Of a DNA stretch of 64,000 bases, positions 19,019-27,224 are shown one piece after another (position 1 is the stretch's first letter; each line of letters opens with the position of its first letter). A program made the translations under genes and the position numbers. This stretch comes from Lentzea flava (GTDB lineage: Bacteria; Actinomycetota; Actinomycetes; Mycobacteriales; Pseudonocardiaceae). The DNA lies in contig NZ_BMRE01000027.1 of the NCBI RefSeq assembly GCF_014648475.1, positions 44,644-108,643 of the forward strand, written 5' to 3'. The notes under the pieces are model-generated. The model saw nothing but the letters and a program-made list of their open reading frames with translations, searched no databases and was not told where the DNA came from.

Positions 19019-20223
19019 GGCAGCAGGCGCCTGACCACGGCGTCGGCGAGCAGGCGGCCGCGGTCGGTCAGCACGCAGCGGTCGTCCAGCGGTTCGAGCA
19101 GGCCGTCCGCGATCGCCGAACGAGCCTCTTCACGCCCCGCGGTATCCAATACATCAGTCGGCAGGCCCTCGGCCAGGCGCAGCTCCAGCAGCACGCGCTC
19201 GACGCGGCGGTCCTCGTCCGACAGCACCTCACGCCCGGCGGCGGGCGACTTGCCCTCGGCGAGCAGCGACGAGTAGCGCGCCGGGTGCTTCACGTTCCAG
19301 AACCGGACGCCGCCGACGTGGCTGTGCGCGCCCGGCCCGAAGCCCCACCAGTCGGCGCCCTTCCAGTACAGGACGTTGTGCCGGCACTGCGCTGCCTCGG
19401 ACGTGGCCCAGTTGGAGACCTCGTACCAGTGCAGGCCCGCGCCGCTCAGCACCGAGTCGACCATCTCGTAGGACGACGCGAGGACGTCGTCGTCCGGCAT
19501 CGGGAGATCGCCGCGGCGGATGCGCCGGGCCAGGCCGGTGCCGTCCTCCACGATCAGCGCGTACGCCGAGACGTGGTCGACGCCCGCGTCGAGAACGGCG
19601 TCGAGCGACGCCTTCAGATCGGCGGGCTGCTCCCCCGGTGTGCCATATATCAGGTCGAGGTTGACGTGGTCGAAGCCCGCGGCACGGGCCTCGCGGGCGG
19701 CGTCGACCGGACGGCCGGGGGTGTGCTTGCGGTCCAGGATCTGCAGGACGTGCCGGGCTGCCGACTGCATGCCGAGCGACACCCGCGTGTATCCCGCATT
19801 CCGGATGCCGACGAAGAACGACGGCGACGTCGACTCGGGATTGGACTCCGTCGTCACCTCGGCGTCCGGGGCTAGGCCGAACGACTGATGTACTGCATCC
19901 AATACATCAGTCAGGCCCGAGGCACCGAGCAGCGAGGGCGTGCCGCCGCCGACGAAGACGGTCGAGGCGGCCGGTGCGGAACCCAGCACGGACGCGGCGA
20001 GATCCAGCTCGCGGCGCAGGCCCTCCAGCCATGACTCGGGTGAGGCGGACGAGCCGAGCTCACCCGGCGTGTAGGTGTTGAAGTCGCAGTACCCGCAGCG
20101 GGTCGCGCAGAACGGCACGTGCACGTAGATGCCGAACGGACGGGAACCGAGGCCGGCGAGAGCGGAGGCTGGAAGCGAACCGTCGGCGGGCGCGGGCTCG
20201 CCTTCGGGCAAAGCGGAGGGCAT
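19015..20223 (-). CDS. hemW: radical SAM protein HemW (coproporphyrinogen dehydrogenase-like)
   Basis: 402 residues. The radical SAM CxxxCxxC motif is CATRCGYC near residue 43, followed by GGGTPSLL, the SAM-binding ESNP stretch, and a HemN-type C-terminus. Although related to HemN, HemW is regarded as a haem-binding protein or chaperone rather than the oxygen-independent oxidase. ATG 20223 was chosen. It sits between lepA and hrcA in the conserved order and diverges from the sulfite reductase operon, as in Mycobacterium tuberculosis, where hemN-like Rv2388c is near sirA-cysH. Two copies of a 16-base AT-richer word lie inside it. Confidence 0.92.
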   Translation of the reverse strand: MPSALPEGEPAPADGSLPASALAGLGSRPFGIYVHVPFCATRCGYCDFNTYTPGELGSSASPESWLEGLRRELDLAASVLGSAPAASTVFVGGGTPSLLGASGLTDVLDAVHQSFGLAPDAEVTTESNPESTSPSFFVGIRNAGYTRVSLGMQSAARHVLQILDRKHTPGRPVDAAREARAAGFDHVNLDLIYGTPGEQPADLKASLDAVLDAGVDHVSAYALIVEDGTGLARRIRRGDLPMPDDDVLASSYEMVDSVLSGAGLHWYEVSNWATSEAAQCRHNVLYWKGADWWGFGPGAHSHVGGVRFWNVKHPARYSSLLAEGKSPAAGREVLSDEDRRVERVLLELRLAEGLPTDVLDTAGREEARSAIADGLLEPLDDRCVLTDRGRLLADAVVRRLLP

Positions 20224-20284
20224 GACAGCTAGTGTCCACCACCGGACCCGGATGGCGGTGTCCGACCAGGACAAGTATCTGTCG

Positions 20285-20300
20285 GTGACAGAAACGTCAC
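20285..20300. promoter_or_regulatory. inverted repeat in the hemW / sulfite reductase intergenic region
   Basis: GTGAC (20285-20289) and GTCAC (20296-20300) are separated by six bases; extending outward to CGGTGAC...GTCACTG, six of seven positions pair. It lies about 95-110 bp upstream of the leader peptide start, a suitable place for a sulfur-pathway regulator, but no regulator gene is linked. Confidence 0.4.
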
Positions 20301-20395
20301 TGAGCGAAACCGGCTATCGATGTCAACTTCCGCTGCGGAATCCCAGCATTCGGTTGGCGGTGGACCATGCTCTGGACGCCAGGCACACTGGTCAC

Positions 20396-20482
20396 ATGCC
20401 TTCGACTGGAGTTCGCCTCGTGGCCCGGCGCCACGTCGACTTCCGTCGTGTCTCCAGCGCGATGTGCCGTTGCACGGCATAA
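20396..20482 (+). CDS. cysteine-containing leader peptide of the sulfite reductase operon
   Basis: 28 codons from ATG 20396 to TAA 20482. The product contains LVARRHVDFRRVSSAMC and ends C-R-C-T-A, which matches the actinobacterial leader-peptide family with core LVxRRHVDLxRVSSAxC found upstream of sulfur and other metabolic genes. Cys codons directly before the stop suggest that ribosome stalling at low cysteinyl-tRNA controls the downstream operon, as shown for cysteine-responsive attenuation in mycobacteria. About 110 bases separate it from sulfite reductase, room for alternative hairpins (for instance GTCGGCGC-TTG-GTGCGCTGAC, 20502-20522). It is too short for usual gene finders. Confidence 0.85.
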   Translation: MPSTGVRLVARRHVDFRRVSSAMCRCTA

Positions 20483-20591
20483 CCACGCGCTGATTTGTTC
20501 CCGTCGGCGCTTGGTGCGCTGACGAGACCCCCACCACAGCACCTCTGGGCTCGCACGCGCACTCGGCGCCTCGAAACCCCGGAGGATGGCG

Positions 20592-22271
20592 ATGGTCCCG
20601 CCGCAGACGTCACCGCGCGCCAAGCAGCGTCGCGGCGAGGGGCAGTGGGCGCTCGGCTACCGAGAGCCGCTGAACCCGAACGAGCGGAGCAAGAAGGACG
20701 ACAACCCGCTCAACGTCCGCGCCCGCATCGAGAACATCTACGCCCACCGGGGCTTCGACTCCATCGACCCCGCTGACCTGCGTGGACGATTCCGGTGGTA
20801 CGGCCTCTACACCCAGCGCAAGCCGGGGATCGACGGTGGCCGCACGGCCACGCTCGAGCCGGAAGAGCTGGACGACGAGTACTTCATGATGCGCGTGCGC
20901 AGCGACGGCGGTGCGCTCACCACGCAGCAGCTGACCGTTCTCGGCGAGATCTCGCAGACGTACGCGCGTGACACCGCGGACATCACCGACCGGCAGAACA
21001 TCCAGTACCACTGGATCCGGATCGAGGACGTTCCCACCATCTGGCAGAAGCTCGAAGCGGTCGGGCTCACCACGATGGAGGCGTGCGGCGACAGCCCGCG
21101 CGTCATCCTCGGCTCACCGGTCGCCGGCATCGCCGAGGACGAGATCATCAACGGGCAGCCCGCGATCGACGTCATCCTCGAGCGCTACATCGGCGACCCG
21201 CGGTTCTCCAACCTGCCGCGCAAGTTCAAGACCGCGATCTCCGGTCTGCAGGACGTCGCGCACGAGATCCACGACGTCGCGTTCGTCGGCGTCAACCACC
21301 CCGAGCACGGGCCCGGCTTCGACCTCTGGGTCGGCGGCGGCCTGTCCACGAACCCCATGCTGGGCAAGCGACTCGGCGTCTGGGTGCCGCTCGACGAGGT
21401 GCCGGACGTGTGGGAAGCCGTCATCAGCGTCTTCCGCGACTACGGCTACCGCAGGCTGCGGCACCGCGCGCGCATCAAGTTCCTCGTCGCCGACTGGGGC
21501 CCGGAGAAGTTCCGCCAGGTCATGGAGGACGAGTACCTCAAGCGCAAGATGCTCGACGGCCCGGCGCCGGAAGTCCTGAACCAGCAACGTGATCACATCG
21601 GCGTGCACCGGCAGAAGGACGGCCTGTTCTACGTCGGCGCCGCGCCGATCGCCGGCCGCGTCTCCGGCAGCACGCTGGTCGAGGTCGCGAAGATCGTCGA
21701 GCGGGCGGGCAGCAGCCGCGTCCGCCTCACGCCCCAGCAGAAGATCGTCGTGCTGGACGTGCCGGAGGGCGAGGTCAAGACCCTGCAGGCGGATCTCGCC
21801 AAGCTGGGCCTGCAGTCCGAGCCGTCGCCGTGGCGGCGCGGCGTCATGGCCTGCACCGGCATCGAGTTCTGCAAGCTCGCGATCGTCGAGACCAAGGCGC
21901 GCGCCAACGACCTCGTCGCCAAGCTCGAGGCCAACCTCGCGGACATCGTCGACGGCGTCACCGCGCCGATCACCGTGCACATCAACGGCTGCCCCAACTC
22001 CTGCGCCCGCATCCAGACCGCGGACATCGGCCTCAAGGGCCAGATCGTCACGGACGACGAGGGCAACCAGGTCGAGGGCTTCCAGGTGCACCTCGGCGGC
22101 GGCCTCGGCCTCGACGCGGGCTTCGGCCGCAAGCTGCGCGGCCACAAGGTGACCGCCGCCGAACTGCCCGAGTACGTCGAGCGGGTCGTGCGGAACTTCG
22201 TTGCCCAGCGCGAAGAGGACGAGCGTTTCGCGCAATGGGTCGCCCGCGCGGAAGAGGGTGCTCTGAAGTGA
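20592..22271 (+). CDS. sirA: ferredoxin-dependent sulfite (nitrite/sulfite) reductase
   Basis: 559 residues. Two ferredoxin-like half domains and two sirohaem domains; the [4Fe-4S]-sirohaem ligands are C421 and C427 (ACTGIEFC) and C467 and C471 (NGCPNSC). Sirohaem contacts such as RQNIQYHW and the basic RLRHRARIKF are present. It reduces sulfite to sulfide by six electrons. ATG 20592 has GGAGG six bases ahead; ATG 20586 would touch it. Immediate coupling to APS reductase and sulfurylase genes argues for sulfite rather than nitrite as substrate. Confidence 0.94.
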   Translation: MVPPQTSPRAKQRRGEGQWALGYREPLNPNERSKKDDNPLNVRARIENIYAHRGFDSIDPADLRGRFRWYGLYTQRKPGIDGGRTATLEPEELDDEYFMMRVRSDGGALTTQQLTVLGEISQTYARDTADITDRQNIQYHWIRIEDVPTIWQKLEAVGLTTMEACGDSPRVILGSPVAGIAEDEIINGQPAIDVILERYIGDPRFSNLPRKFKTAISGLQDVAHEIHDVAFVGVNHPEHGPGFDLWVGGGLSTNPMLGKRLGVWVPLDEVPDVWEAVISVFRDYGYRRLRHRARIKFLVADWGPEKFRQVMEDEYLKRKMLDGPAPEVLNQQRDHIGVHRQKDGLFYVGAAPIAGRVSGSTLVEVAKIVERAGSSRVRLTPQQKIVVLDVPEGEVKTLQADLAKLGLQSEPSPWRRGVMACTGIEFCKLAIVETKARANDLVAKLEANLADIVDGVTAPITVHINGCPNSCARIQTADIGLKGQIVTDDEGNQVEGFQVHLGGGLGLDAGFGRKLRGHKVTAAELPEYVERVVRNFVAQREEDERFAQWVARAEEGALK

Positions 22272-22426
22272 GCGAACGGGCGACGCCCTTCTACTGCCCC
22301 TACTGCGGCGACGAGGACCTCCGGCCGCAGGAGGAACCCAGCTACGCGTGGCTGTGCACCGGGTGCCGCCGCGTCTTCAAGGTCCAGTTCGTCGGGCTCA
22401 ACCTGCCGCAGGAGGTGAAGAAGTGA
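22268..22426 (+). CDS. 52-residue zinc-ribbon protein of the sulfur operon
   Basis: A tiny protein beginning GTG 22268, overlapping the sulfite reductase stop (GTGA) and ending with a GTGA overlap into cysH. Two Cys pairs, CPYCG (residues 10-14) and CTGCR (30-34), 20 residues apart, form a typical rubredoxin-like or zinc-ribbon knuckle; the C-terminal tail reads FKVQFVGLNLPQEVKK. Its invariant coupling between sulfite reductase and APS reductase suggests an electron-transfer or assembly role, but this is inference. If the four Cys bind iron it could be a rubredoxin-like donor. Confidence 0.85.
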   Translation: MSERATPFYCPYCGDEDLRPQEEPSYAWLCTGCRRVFKVQFVGLNLPQEVKK

Positions 22427-23118
22427 GCGATCTGAAGGAAGACCTCAAGATCGTCGCCGAGGCGGCGGAGCAGGAGCTCAAGGACGCGACGGCGATCGAG
22501 GCGCTGGAGTGGACCGCGCGGACGTTCGGCGACAACTACATCGTCGCGTCGAACATGCAGGACGCCGTGCTGATCGATCTCGCCGCCCAGGTGAAGCCGA
22601 ACTTCGACGTGCTGTTCCTGGAGACCGGCTACCACTTCCCGGAGACCATCGGCGTGCGTGACGCCGTCGGGGTCGTCTACCCGGAGGTGCGGATCGTCAA
22701 CGCCGCGGCCGAGCAGTCGGTGGCTGACCAGGAGGCCGAGTTCGGCCTGCTGTACCAGACGGATCCGGCCAAGTGCTGCAACCTGCGCAAGGTCGTCCCG
22801 CTGCGCCGCGAGCTCGCGAAGTACGACGCGTGGGTCACCGGCGTGCGCCGCGTGGACGCGCCCACCCGCGCGAACACGCCGATCGTGCAGTGGGACGAGC
22901 GCAACGGCCTGGTGAAGATCAACCCGATCGCGCCGTGGAGCGATGACGAGTTCAACGCCTACATCCGCGAGAAGGGGATCCTCGAGAACTTGCTGGTGCA
23001 GGAGGGATATCCCTCGATCGGCTGCGCGCCGTGCACCGCGAAGCCGCTGCCGGGCCAGGACGCGCGCAGTGGCCGCTGGGCCGGTTTCTCCAAGACTGAA
23101 TGCGGGTTGCACGGATGA
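22423..23118 (+). CDS. cysH: phosphoadenylyl/adenylyl-sulfate reductase (APS reductase)
   Basis: 231 residues of the PP-loop superfamily. It reduces adenylyl sulfate (APS) to sulfite and AMP with thioredoxin. The iron-sulfur signature that separates APS from PAPS reductases is present: C118-C119 (KCCNLRK) and C201/C204 (GCAPC), plus the catalytic Cys in the C-terminal ECGLHG (C227). Substrate motifs NMQDAVLID, ETGYHFPET and TGVRR are visible. GTG 22423 overlaps the previous stop, and the end overlaps the cysD start (ATGA). No APS kinase gene is present, consistent with direct APS use. Confidence 0.95.
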   Translation: MSDLKEDLKIVAEAAEQELKDATAIEALEWTARTFGDNYIVASNMQDAVLIDLAAQVKPNFDVLFLETGYHFPETIGVRDAVGVVYPEVRIVNAAAEQSVADQEAEFGLLYQTDPAKCCNLRKVVPLRRELAKYDAWVTGVRRVDAPTRANTPIVQWDERNGLVKINPIAPWSDDEFNAYIREKGILENLLVQEGYPSIGCAPCTAKPLPGQDARSGRWAGFSKTECGLHG

Positions 23119-24017
23119 CCACAGCGACGCTCGACACGTTGGGACGCCTCGAATCCGAGGCGATCCACATCTTCCGCGAGGTCGCGGGCGAGTTCGACCG
23201 GCCGGTGATCCTCTTCTCCGGCGGCAAGGACTCGACGCTGCTGCTGCACCTCGCGATCAAGGCGTTCTACCCGGCGCCGGTGCCGTTCCCGCTGCTGCAC
23301 GTCGACACCGGGCACAACTTCGACGAGGTCATCGAGTTCCGCGATCGCGTTGTGGCACAACACGGTCTGCGCCTGGAGGTCGCGAAGGTCCAGGACTGGA
23401 TCGACGACGGCCGCCTGCAGGAACGCCCGGACGGCACGCGCAACCCGTTGCAGACCGTGCCGTTGCTCGACACGATCACCGCGCACAAGTTCGACGCGGT
23501 GTTCGGCGGCGGCCGGCGGGACGAGGAACGCGCCCGTGCCAAGGAGCGGATCTTCAGCCTGCGCACGGCATTCGGCCAGTGGGACCCGAAGCGCCAGCGC
23601 CCGGAGCTGTGGAACCTCTACAACGGCCGGCACCGCCCCGGTGAGCACGTCCGCGTGTTCCCGTTGTCCAACTGGACCGAGCTCGACGTGTGGAACTACA
23701 TCGAGCGCGAGGGCGTCGAGCTGCCGAGCATCTACTACGCGCACGAGCGCGAGGTGTTCCTGCGCGACGGCATGTGGCTCGCCGAGGGGCCGTGGGGCAC
23801 CGCGCGTGAGGGCGAAACGCTGGTGCGCAAGACGGTTCGCTACCGCACGGTCGGCGACGGCTCCTGCACCGGTGCCGTCGAGTCCGACGCCGCCGACATC
23901 CACGCGGTGATCGCCGAGGTCGCCGCGTCACGGCTGACCGAGCGCGGCGCCACGCGTGCCGACGACCGGCTGTCCGAGGCCGCCATGGAAGACCGCAAGC
24001 GGGAGGGTTACTTCTAA
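23115..24017 (+). CDS. cysD: sulfate adenylyltransferase subunit 2
   Basis: 300 residues, small catalytic subunit of ATP sulfurylase, which makes APS from ATP and sulfate. The PP-loop SGGKDSTLLLHLA is near residue 40; other hallmarks are HVDTGHNFDEV, FGGGRRDEERARAKER and the C-terminal RYRTVGDGSCTG. ATG 23115 overlaps the cysH stop as ATGA. It is followed directly by cysN with no gap, matching their heterodimeric partnership. Confidence 0.96.
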   Translation: MTTATLDTLGRLESEAIHIFREVAGEFDRPVILFSGGKDSTLLLHLAIKAFYPAPVPFPLLHVDTGHNFDEVIEFRDRVVAQHGLRLEVAKVQDWIDDGRLQERPDGTRNPLQTVPLLDTITAHKFDAVFGGGRRDEERARAKERIFSLRTAFGQWDPKRQRPELWNLYNGRHRPGEHVRVFPLSNWTELDVWNYIEREGVELPSIYYAHEREVFLRDGMWLAEGPWGTAREGETLVRKTVRYRTVGDGSCTGAVESDAADIHAVIAEVAASRLTERGATRADDRLSEAAMEDRKREGYF

Positions 24018-25361
24018 ATGAGCGACCTGTTGAGGCTGGCCACCGCAGGCAGCGTGGACGACGGCAAGTCCACGCTGGTCGGCAGGCTGCTCTACGACAC
24101 CAAGTCCGTGCTGGCGGACACGCTCGACGCCGTGCACCGCGCGAGCGCCGACCGCGGTCTCGCGACGCCGGACCTGTCGCTACTGGTCGACGGTCTGAGG
24201 TCGGAGCGCGAGCAGGGCATCACGATCGACGTGGCGTACCGGTACTTCGCGACGCCCAAGCGATCGTTCGTGCTGGCGGACACCCCCGGCCACGTGCAGT
24301 ACACCCGCAACACCGTGACCGGCGCGTCCACCGCCCAGCTCGCGGTGCTGCTCGTCGACGCGCGCAAGGGCGTCATCGAGCAGACCCGCCGCCACGCCGC
24401 GGTTCTCGCGCTGCTCGGTGTGCCGCGGCTCGTGCTGGCGGTCAACAAGATCGACCTCGTGGACTACGACGAGGTGACGTTCTCCCGCATCGCCAAGGAG
24501 TTCACGGCTCACGCGACGGCCCTCGGCTACACCGAGGACGCCGTGATCGAGATCCCCGTGTCGGCGCTCGCCGGCGACAACGTCGTGGAGAAGTCCGCGA
24601 ACACGCCGTGGTACTCCGGGCCGACGCTGCTGGAGCACCTGGAGACCGTGCCGGTCGAGCCCGACCCGCACGACGCCCCGTTCCGCTTCCCGGTGCAGTA
24701 CGTGATCCGGCCGCGCACGGCCGAGCACCTCGACTACCGGGGGTACGCCGGGCTGGTCGCGGCGGGCACGGTCAAGCCGGGTGACGAGATCGTCGTGCTG
24801 CCGTCTGGCCGCCGCTCGACCGTCACGAAGATCGACACCGCGGACGGCGAACTGGCCGAGGCGGCGGCGGGCCAGTCCGTCACGCTGCTGCTGGCCGACG
24901 ACATCGACATCTCGCGCGGCGACCTGATCTCGGTGGCTGGCAACGAGCCCAAGGTCACCGACGAGCTGGACGCCACGCTCTGCTGGCTCGCGGAGAAGCC
25001 GCTGCGGGCAGGCGCCCGAGTCCTCGTCAAGCACGGCACGCGCACCGTGCAGGCGATGGTCACCGAGCTGCGCGACCGCTTCGACGAGCAGACGCTGTCC
25101 AGTGTGGACAGCCCGGCTTCGTTGGAGCTCAACGAGATCGGCCGCGTGGCCCTGCGCCTCGCGGAGGAAGTACCGCTGGACGACTACAGCTTCAGCCGGC
25201 GCACCGGGTCGTTCCTGGTGATCGATGCGAGCGACGGCTCGACGCTCGCCGCCGGGCTGGTCGGGGCTCCGCTGCCGTTGCTCGAGAACGGCGTGGAGAG
25301 CTGTACCGGGGGTAGTGCCACTACCCCGGACAACCACGCCCTCGTCTCCCCCGGTCCCTGA
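24018..25361 (+). CDS. cysN: sulfate adenylyltransferase subunit 1 (GTPase)
   Basis: 447 residues, EF-Tu-like GTPase subunit that drives ATP sulfurylase. G1 GSVDDGKST, G3 DTPGH, G4 NKID and two beta-barrel domains are visible. There is no CysC (APS kinase) domain at the C-terminus. The last 20 residues or so (CTGGSATTPDNHALVSPGP) look like a non-conserved extension, and their DNA contains a strong hairpin (25306-25329). ATG 24018 directly abuts the cysD stop. Confidence 0.95.
   Translation: MSDLLRLATAGSVDDGKSTLVGRLLYDTKSVLADTLDAVHRASADRGLATPDLSLLVDGLRSEREQGITIDVAYRYFATPKRSFVLADTPGHVQYTRNTVTGASTAQLAVLLVDARKGVIEQTRRHAAVLALLGVPRLVLAVNKIDLVDYDEVTFSRIAKEFTAHATALGYTEDAVIEIPVSALAGDNVVEKSANTPWYSGPTLLEHLETVPVEPDPHDAPFRFPVQYVIRPRTAEHLDYRGYAGLVAAGTVKPGDEIVVLPSGRRSTVTKIDTADGELAEAAAGQSVTLLLADDIDISRGDLISVAGNEPKVTDELDATLCWLAEKPLRAGARVLVKHGTRTVQAMVTELRDRFDEQTLSSVDSPASLELNEIGRVALRLAEEVPLDDYSFSRRTGSFLVIDASDGSTLAAGLVGAPLPLLENGVESCTGGSATTPDNHALVSPGP
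25306..25329 (+). repeat. strong hairpin inside the 3' end of cysN
   Basis: CCGGGG(G)TAGTG and CACTACCCCGG pair over 11 bases with a single bulged G and a minimal loop. It lies 33 bp before the cysN stop and 47 bp before the transporter lipoprotein gene, so it could lower transcription or set mRNA processing between the assimilation and transport parts of the operon. Confidence 0.5.
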
Positions 25362-25375
25362 AAGGCCAACCAGCC

Positions 25376-26425
25376 GTGAACCTCAAGCCCGCCGTTGCCA
25401 TCGCACTCATCGCACTGACCGCACTGTCCGGGTGCAGCCGCCGCAGCACCGAGGACGCTCCCGCCGCCCAGTCGAAGGGCGCCGCGACCGAGGTCCGCCT
25501 CGGGTACTTCCCGAACGTGACCCACGCCGCCGCGCTGATCGGCGTCGAGAAGGGCTTGTTCGCCAAGGAGCTCGGCAACACCAAGCTCACGACGCAGACG
25601 TTCAACGCCGGTCCGGACGAGGTGAACGCGCTGCTGGGCGAGTCACTCGACATCGCCTACATCGGGTCCGGCCCGGCGATCAACGCCTACGCGAAGTCCA
25701 AGGGTGAGGCCGTCAAGCTCATCTCCGGTGCCACGTCCGGTGGTGCGCAGCTGGTGGCGAAGCCCGAGATCAACTCGGTTGAGGACCTCAAGGGCAAGAC
25801 CGTCGCCACGCCGCAGCTCGCGAACACGCAGGACGTGTCGCTGAAGAAGTACCTGGCGGAGAAGAACCTCACCGGCCAGGTCACGGTGCAGAACTCCGAG
25901 AACGCCGCCACGCTCGACCTGTTCAAGAAGGGCGACATCCAGGCGGCGTGGCTGCCGCAGCCGTGGTCGGCACGCCTGGTCGCCGAGGCCGGCGCGAAGG
26001 TGCTGCTGGACGAGAAGACCCTGTGGGAAGGCGGGCAGTTCCCGACCACCGTGGTCATCGTGCGGACGAAGTTCCTGCAGGAGCACCCGGAGACGGTCGA
26101 GGCCGTGCTGAAGGGCCACGTGGCGGCGATCGACTGGGCCAAGGCCAACAAGGACGAGGCGAAGACGACGGTCAACGCCGCGCTGGAGAAGCTGACGTCG
26201 AAGAAGCTCGGCCAGAAGATCCTCGACGCCGCGTGGGACAACATCGAGCTGACCTCCGACGCGCAGGCCAAGACCTTCCCGCAGCTCGCCAAGGACGCCG
26301 TGACCGCGGGCGTGGCCAAGGAGGCCGCGAACGTCGCCGGGTACGCCGACTTCACGTTGCTCAACAAGGTTCTTCAGGCACAGGGCAAGCCGCAGGTGCA
26401 AGCAGCCGGTCTGGACAAGAAGTAA
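25376..26425 (+). CDS. ABC transporter substrate-binding lipoprotein, sulfonate/aliphatic type
   Basis: 349 residues. The signal peptide ends in the lipobox LSGC (Cys about residue 20), so the protein is anchored in the outer leaflet of the membrane. The rest is an NMT1/SsuA-like periplasmic-binding fold: RLGYFPNVTHAAALIGVEKGLF, FNAGPDEVNALLGESLDIAYIGSGPAINAYA and AAWLPQPWSARLVAEAG. Its place after cysN and before matching ATPase and permease genes suggests uptake of sulfonates, sulfate esters or another organosulfur source. GTG 25376 is the start. Confidence 0.88.
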   Translation: MNLKPAVAIALIALTALSGCSRRSTEDAPAAQSKGAATEVRLGYFPNVTHAAALIGVEKGLFAKELGNTKLTTQTFNAGPDEVNALLGESLDIAYIGSGPAINAYAKSKGEAVKLISGATSGGAQLVAKPEINSVEDLKGKTVATPQLANTQDVSLKKYLAEKNLTGQVTVQNSENAATLDLFKKGDIQAAWLPQPWSARLVAEAGAKVLLDEKTLWEGGQFPTTVVIVRTKFLQEHPETVEAVLKGHVAAIDWAKANKDEAKTTVNAALEKLTSKKLGQKILDAAWDNIELTSDAQAKTFPQLAKDAVTAGVAKEAANVAGYADFTLLNKVLQAQGKPQVQAAGLDKK

Positions 26426-26447
26426 CTCTCCGAGGGGACACACGGAC

Positions 26448-27224
26448 ATGACCGCCACGCTCGAGACCACTGTTCTGTCTACTGTGGATACTGCCGTCGA
26501 ACTGGCCGGCGTCCGCAAGGTGTTCGGCCACGGCAACTCGGCCGTGGTGGCCCTCGACGGGGTCGACCTGAAGGTCAAGCCCGGCGAGTTCGTGTGTCTT
26601 CTCGGCGCGTCGGGCTGCGGCAAGAGCACGCTGCTGAACATCGTCGCCGGCCTGGACGGCGCGACGTCGGGTGAGCTGCAGCTCAACACGTCGCGCCCGG
26701 CCGTGATGTTCCAGGAGCCCGCGCTCATGCCGTGGCTCACCGCCGCCCGCAACGTCGAACTGGCGCTGCGCTTCGCGGGCGTCGGCCGCCTGGCGCGCAA
26801 GCGTCGCGCGCTGGAACTGCTGGAGCTGGTGCGGCTCGGCGACGTCGCGGACAAGCGCCCGCACGAGCTCTCCGGTGGCATGCGCCAGCGCGTGGCTCTG
26901 GCCCGCGCGCTGGCGTCCACCACCGTGACCGCGGACGGCGCTCCCGCCCTGCTGCTGATGGACGAGCCGTTCGCGGCGTTGGACGCCATCACGCGCGACG
27001 TGCTGCAGAGCGAACTGCTGCGCGTGTGGGAGACCACGAACACCGCGATCATCTTCGTCACGCACGACGTCCGTGAGGCCGTGCGCCTCGGTCAGCGCGT
27101 CGTGCTGCTGTCCTCGCGCCCCGGCCGCGTCGTGCGCGAGTGGGACGTCACGGGCTCGTCGGACTCCGTTCTGGACGAGATCAACACCCACCTCCGAGAG
27201 GTCATCAGTGGCCACGCCGTCTGA
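26448..27224 (+). CDS. ABC transporter ATP-binding protein (SsuB-like)
   Basis: 258 residues. Walker A is GASGCGKST, the Q loop FQEPALMPW, the signature LSGGMRQRVALARAL, Walker B LLLMDEPFAALD and the H loop FVTHDVREA. The order matches nitrate/sulfonate/taurine-type ATPases (SsuB/TauB). The C-terminal 17 bases overlap the permease gene. ATG 26448, with GAGGGGA a few bases upstream. Confidence 0.92.
   Translation: MTATLETTVLSTVDTAVELAGVRKVFGHGNSAVVALDGVDLKVKPGEFVCLLGASGCGKSTLLNIVAGLDGATSGELQLNTSRPAVMFQEPALMPWLTAARNVELALRFAGVGRLARKRRALELLELVRLGDVADKRPHELSGGMRQRVALARALASTTVTADGAPALLLMDEPFAALDAITRDVLQSELLRVWETTNTAIIFVTHDVREAVRLGQRVVLLSSRPGRVVREWDVTGSSDSVLDEINTHLREVISGHAV

Noticed and set aside
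25306..25329. Sulfur-linked riboswitch before the ABC transporter
   Set aside because: The hairpin is inside the cysN reading frame and no S-box or other known aptamer core is visible.
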